DNA of 64,000 nucleotides from the NCBI GenBank assembly GCA_030734395.1, contig JAUZTG010000011.1:372001-436000 (forward strand). The letters run 5' to 3'. The notes under the pieces were generated by a model. The model saw nothing but the letters and a program-made list of their open reading frames with translations. It did no database searches and was not told where the DNA came from. Position numbers and translations under genes: made by a program. The stretch comes from Sarocladium kiliense. Taxonomy: Eukaryota > Ascomycota > Sordariomycetes > Hypocreales > Sarocladiaceae. Below, piece after piece: positions 60,013 to 64,000 of the stretch (positions are counted from its first letter, which is position 1; each line of letters begins with the position of its first letter).

Positions 60013-61403
60013 GGCGGACGGCTGTGTATGACGGACTATTCCAATAGGTTGTTTTGTGTGAGTTTCAATTCTTGGAGGACTGTTAGTGTTATCGAGGGGT
60101 TCGCGTTTCTTCATTCCTCCTGCAATATCAAGCCTGTATTGCTGCTTTCAGTGATATTTATTTAAAAGTCTTAGTTCTATTTGTTAATGCATTGAATCAT
60201 TCTACAGTAAGTCCGAGCAAGTATCATCACACTGTACCGCCCTAGAACTCACGCTTTATAAGAGTCTTTCTAAGAGACGGACGGTGTCCTGGCTGTACCA
60301 CAACACCTGCGCACAGTTGACAGCTAATCAAGAGACAATGTTATGGTTGAGCAAGACAAGAGCATAACACCGGCCAGAATTTTAATGCAGCGTCTATTGT
60401 TCCACCAAAGTCCTGAGTGGGCGCCTAGAATAGCAAAGAATGGTCGCGAAGCTCCTGACCGATAGAGTCCTAAACTCGAGGGTACATAAAGATTAATGCA
60501 GGATGGTATGGGATGCTAGAAGCTTTTAAAAGTTTGATAAAGCAGTCTCATCCGGGTCCATGATGTGAACGATCGCTCCCTGAGGTGGGAGGCGTGACTC
60601 CGTTCCCGATGCTGCACAAGGTAAAAGCCAAGAAGGCTGGTGCGTGATTCTGTTCGAAAGCATCCTTAGGACGTGACCCATGGGCATAGTCTAATGAGTC
60701 TCTCAACACGAGGATATGAGTAGGACGTGCTCCGTACTCCTTCACTATACCCTTGAGTCGCTCCGTCCTGACTAATCACCAATTTCGTGCTTTATCGCCG
60801 ACGCTCATCTGGCTGGGTCTCGCTTAACAATGCGGCTGCACCGTAACGCCGTGCTCCAGCTACCTTGGTGAGTAACAGCGCATGACGTCGCACAGCGCCA
60901 CGTCCACGGCCTGCCCCGCAGATCCTTACCTCAATCTTACGACAGGTTGCGTGTGAGCGTGTAATAGGCCGAACGTTGCTTGTATCGAAACATGCCATAG
61001 TTACGGTGTATTGCACGTGGTGCTCAATACAGCGCTTGGTGCTCGGATTTAACCTATTGCCTGGCTGCTTTACTTCCGACTGTTCACCTAGTCCAATTTC
61101 CTTATCTCGAGGAAAGAAAAGTCAAAGTTTGGTCCGAGTGTCGTGTGGAGCTTTGTCCAGTGTGTAGAGTATCCTCATTGGGGTTCCCGAGATACGATTG
61201 TCTCGACAGTGGAACTAAAGGCCGACTTCAGCTCTGATCTTGGAGCTATATAGACCTCGTCCAACTCCTGGCTCGACAAACTCCAAAATCTTTGTCGACA
61301 TTGCATCTCAACTGAAGTCAGTCACGGCAAAGATCTTGTGACGAAACCATAACGTGCCTCACGCTCAATTTGACTGTAACATCATTACCGGAACACCGCC
61401 ATC
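60013..61403. other. Intergenic interval, SDR promoter at right end
   Basis: About 1.4 kb without a supportable ORF. TATATAG near 61245 may be the SDR TATA element, about 155 nt before the start codon. Confidence 0.55.
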
Positions 61404-62431
61404 ATGCCGCCGCCACGAGGAACACCAAATATTCTAGAAGGCCCAGGTAACCACTCAAATATGACACTATCTAAAGCTATCCACTGACTTAATAAGCCGA
61501 CTATGACATGACAAAGGAAGTCCACAGCGACACCTACCCAGCCATCTCTCCGCTCAACTCCAACTTCTCCTCCCGCGCCGTCTTCATCACTGGCGCCTCT
61601 CGCGGCATCGGTCTAGAGATTGCGGTCTCGTACGCCCGCGCCGGAGCCTCCTTCGTCGCCCTCGGCGCTAGATCCGGTCTTGATGCTACCGTGAAGGCTG
61701 TTATCGATGCTGCGAAAGAAGCAGGTCGGCCGGAGCCGGTTGTCCTGCCCGTGCAGGTTGACATTTCAGATGCGACGAGTGTAGAAGCTGCTGCTGGTCT
61801 GGTCAAGGAGAAGTTTAGGAGACTGGATGTGATTGTGAATAACGCGGGTGTTTTGAAGGATATGGGCCATCGCTTTGCGGAGTCGGACCCTGAGGAATGG
61901 TTCAGCAACTATGAGATCAACGTCAAGGGCCCATACCTGGTCCTTAGATCGTTCATCCCGTTACTGCTGGAGACAGAAGGTGGTCTCAAGACAGTTGTCA
62001 CAATCAGCAGTGTCGGTGGACTCATTGCCTCGCCTGGGTTGAGTGGTTACCAGGGGAGTAAGTTGGCGGTGATGAAGCTTGCCGAGCATGCCATGAGCGA
62101 GTATGGAGAGCAAGGGTTGGTCGCGTACAACGTGCACCCGGGGAACATTCATACAAGTATTCTGGGAGAAGGTTCCCTGCCAGATCACCTCAAGCCTGGT
62201 AGGTTATCTCGAGGTTTATACGGCTCCATGATTGAATGGCTGACATATGATGTATCAGTCTTTGTGGATACAGCCCAGTTGACCGGCGACGCGCTAGTGT
62301 ATCTCACGCAGGAGAGGAGAGACTGGCTGGGTGGGAGATACGTCAACTTGACTTGGGATATGCCGGAACTTGTGGCGAAGAAGGATGAGATTGTTGATAA
62401 GGATATGTTGAAGGTGAAGTTGGTGGTGTAA
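61404..62431 (+). CDS. Short-chain dehydrogenase/reductase (SDR)
   Basis: NAD(P)(H)-dependent oxidoreductase, substrate unknown; 325 aa. Exons 61404-61446 and 61497-62431. The small first exon (MPPPRGTPNILEGP) is added because its donor GTAACC, a CTGAC branch and acceptor AAG fit, and it puts the ATG in a CGCCATCATGC context; translation from 61508 would also leave a complete fold. Cofactor motif TGASRGIG at 46-53, NNAG, catalytic Ser in ISSVGG and Y-x3-K in YQGSKLA, followed by NVHPGNIHT. A GLGARS-like GARSGL at the end of beta2 favours NADP(H). Classical cytosolic SDR; no cluster partner is adjacent. Confidence 0.85.
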
Positions 62432-62765
62432 GCGGATGGAGGGCAGTGCTTGGCTTTGCCACATGAAAAGGCTGCTCGACTGCCAACGACATGATGTGAT
62501 TGTTATTTAGAGAATCGCTAATCTAGAATAAACAGAAAGAAACAGCGAATTCTGGCCACAAGGGCATGATTCATTGCACCGAACCTCCATCGTGGCCGGA
62601 ACGCCCCAGTTTACAGTACCATCGCGTATGTGGGGCGCTACACTGGTGAGCAGTAGCGATTGCGCAGCCTCAACCTCTCAACTCACCCCAGCTTCGCCCT
62701 GTCAACTTCAACACCATCCACTCGCCCACCTTCAGCTCGCGGCACAAGCCAGCACGCACTGTCTC
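62432..62765. other. Intergenic, SDR 3' flank and leader of the Vma22-like gene
   Basis: 334 bp. An in-frame ATG at 62628 would extend the next protein by 46 residues of low-complexity sequence and is not preferred. Confidence 0.45.
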
Positions 62766-63356
62766 ATGATAATGGACACCCTCCAAGACCACATCGACTC
62801 CCTCCTCCAGCGCTACCTGCTCCTCCTGGACGAGTACACCCGTCTGCGCACTCAGCTCTCCACCCTCCAGGCATCCGTCTTCCGCGACATTGCACGGGCC
62901 AACTTCTCTGCAGAACGAGGTCTCCGCTATGGACAGGATCAGTATGACGAAAGAATGCAGGCTTGGAGGACGGTGAGAATTGGGATGAAGGAGGAGGGGT
63001 TGCCAAACTTTGAGGTAGTGAATGCTGAGGGTGACAATGAGGTGACAGAGGACAAGGCCACCGGGGCAGAGGGTGAGACAGACGAAGACACCAAGGAGGA
63101 ACAGCCAGAAAGGAAGAAGGTTATCAGCAAGGATCCCCTCCGCTGGTTCGGCCTTCTCACACCTCAATCGCTCCGCACTGCCCAAGCATCCTCCATCGAA
63201 GCCGTCTCAACAGTCATCCCACGCCTCGTCACACTCAACCAGGAGATGTCCCAACTCGAGATTGAAGTCCGCCGCGCACGGAAGAAAAGATCTAAAGCCG
63301 AGACCGCAGCAGGGAAGGATGCGACAGCGACTTCGCCAGGGATTAAGGCGGCCTGA
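62766..63356 (+). CDS. Vma22-like V-ATPase assembly factor (CCDC115 homologue)
   Basis: Helps assemble the V-ATPase V0 sector in the ER in yeast (family knowledge); 196 aa against 181 in yeast Vma22. Single exon; ATG at 62766, with another in-frame ATG two codons later. N-terminal coiled coil (LQDHIDSLLQRYLLLLDEYTRL), then a conserved QASVFRDIARANFSAE-like element, an acidic variable middle (EGETDEDTKEEQPE), and the family's C-terminal block DPLRWFGLLTPQSLRTAQASS with a final coiled coil ending in KKRSK. The WFGxLTPxSLRxAQ-like block is the main reason for the call. Convergent with the oxidoreductase, 88 bp apart. Confidence 0.75.
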   Translation: MIMDTLQDHIDSLLQRYLLLLDEYTRLRTQLSTLQASVFRDIARANFSAERGLRYGQDQYDERMQAWRTVRIGMKEEGLPNFEVVNAEGDNEVTEDKATGAEGETDEDTKEEQPERKKVISKDPLRWFGLLTPQSLRTAQASSIEAVSTVIPRLVTLNQEMSQLEIEVRRARKKRSKAETAAGKDATATSPGIKAA

Positions 63357-63444
63357 GGACCTGTCACGTGGATTCATCATTGGCGGGCAAGTCTGGGATC
63401 AGATTCCGTACATATTAAGACTCTGTACACAAAAAAAGACAAAC

Positions 63445-64000
63445 TCATTTCAGATATCCCCACAGATTGTTCAAACTCTCCGCCAAACTCGGATGCGTCA
63501 ACACAGCTGCCTGCAGATCCCACCACCTCAACCCTCCCATCATCGCCATCTGCACCGCAGCCATAACCTCCCCGCCCTCAATTCCGAAGCACGTAAATCC
63601 CAGAATCTCCCCTGTCTCCGCATCCACAGCCGCCTTGATCAACCCCCTCGTCTCGTCCGTCTCTGCTGCTCTGGCGACGGAGCTCATTGGCATCACTGCA
63701 GTCTTTGTGGGGTTAGCGCGGGAGACGAGGTCGCGCGCGTGGAGGCCGATGTGTGCGAGTTGGGGGTCGGTGAACATGACGTAGGGGGTGAGGGTGCGGG
63801 AGGAGGATGAGGAGGTGGTGTGCATTCGGGGGGTGTTGGGTGGGAGGGAGTCTGGGAGGAGATTTGTTCGGATGATGCGGAAGTCGTCGTAGGACATGTG
63901 TGTGAAGGCTGGGCCGCCGTGGACGTCGCCTAGAGCGTAGATGTCCTTCGCTGTGGTTTCGAGGCGGTTGTTGACGACGACATGACCCTTTGGTGTTGTC
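63445..64000 (-). CDS. Class-I pyridine nucleotide-disulfide oxidoreductase, C-terminal part (cut by window edge)
   Basis: Flavin disulfide/mercuric reductase-like enzyme; only the last about 185 residues are in the window, and the gene continues past 64000. The visible part starts near the end of the NAD domain with KDIYALGDVHGGPAFTHMSYDD, where GD contacts FAD. The dimerisation domain follows: TPYVMFTDPQLAHIGL, ILGFTCFGIEGGEVMAAVQMAM and HPSLAESLNNLWGYL, whose His-Pro pair is the interface catalytic motif. The redox-active CxxxxC lies outside the window, so a true disulfide reductase cannot be told from a relative lacking it. A Ser-rich insertion (TTSSSSSRT) is unusual. Confidence 0.85.
   Translation of the reverse strand, partial: TTPKGHVVVNNRLETTAKDIYALGDVHGGPAFTHMSYDDFRIIRTNLLPDSLPPNTPRMHTTSSSSSRTLTPYVMFTDPQLAHIGLHARDLVSRANPTKTAVMPMSSVARAAETDETRGLIKAAVDAETGEILGFTCFGIEGGEVMAAVQMAMMGGLRWWDLQAAVLTHPSLAESLNNLWGYLK

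Noticed and set aside
62574..62765. N-terminal extension of the Vma22-like protein
   Set aside because: Low-complexity sequence before the conserved coiled coil; the upstream frame starts at a non-ATG codon and the only upstream ATG (62628) has no supporting similarity.
1..64000. CRISPR arrays, telomere repeats, insertion sequences, integrated viral genes
   Set aside because: None seen; the only tandem repeat of note is the 18-mer at 50002-50050, and the gene structure is eukaryotic throughout.

Overview
The window comes from a filamentous ascomycete (Pezizomycotina; the exact class cannot be fixed from the sequence). Protein genes are split by short 45-70 nt introns with GTRNGT donors and CTAAC/CTGAC-type branch points 10-20 nt before the acceptor. 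The gene families are fungal: Zn(II)2Cys6 and C2H2 regulators with fungal-specific transcription factor domains, a Cdc25-type RasGEF, SAGA subunit Sgf73, an oxysterol-binding Osh protein, an OPT transporter and THI5/NMT1 with a TPP riboswitch. I find no tRNA, rRNA, CRISPR array, intact transposon or telomere repeat.

Layout. 0-18.5 kb is gene-poor: a C2H2 regulator (minus), 7.5 kb without a supportable gene, a large SH3-RasGEF gene (plus), 3.4 kb more of G/C-homopolymer-rich non-coding DNA, and a small acidic orphan protein. 19.7-30.1 kb holds a compact catabolic neighbourhood: a GH127 beta-L-arabinofuranosidase, a regulator carrying both C2H2 fingers and a Zn2Cys6 cluster, a divergent alpha-glucoside-type sugar transporter and a secreted SGNH esterase/lipase. 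The 9-mer CCCACCGGA recurs in the cluster's promoters. A decayed small secreted-protein gene lies just beyond, then about 4.5 kb with nothing recognisable.

35.4-51.6 kb is gene-dense and largely housekeeping: a Zn2Cys6 regulator, a DHH-family phosphoesterase divergent from Sgf73, an Osh4-like sterol/PI4P protein convergent with a PPxY-containing orphan, a 12-exon OPT oligopeptide transporter, and NMT1 (HMP-P synthase). The NMT1 leader carries a complete TPP aptamer inside an alternatively spliceable leader intron with a uORF, the same logic as described for Neurospora NMT1.

51.6-56.6 kb is a gene graveyard: a DHA2 drug-efflux MFS gene with three frameshifts and one nonsense codon, the C-terminal tail of a transcription factor, and a fragment of an ABC-C transporter nucleotide-binding domain. 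They surround an apparently intact beta-class-like GST gene, so this looks like the remains of a detoxification or secondary-metabolite cluster. 57-64 kb returns to intact genes: a DUF4267 membrane protein, a coiled-coil orphan, a short-chain dehydrogenase, a Vma22-like V-ATPase assembly factor, and a pyridine-nucleotide disulfide oxidoreductase cut by the window edge.

Exon boundaries were placed by eye from splice signals, reading-frame continuity and family conservation. They are coordinate-level predictions and not transcript evidence.
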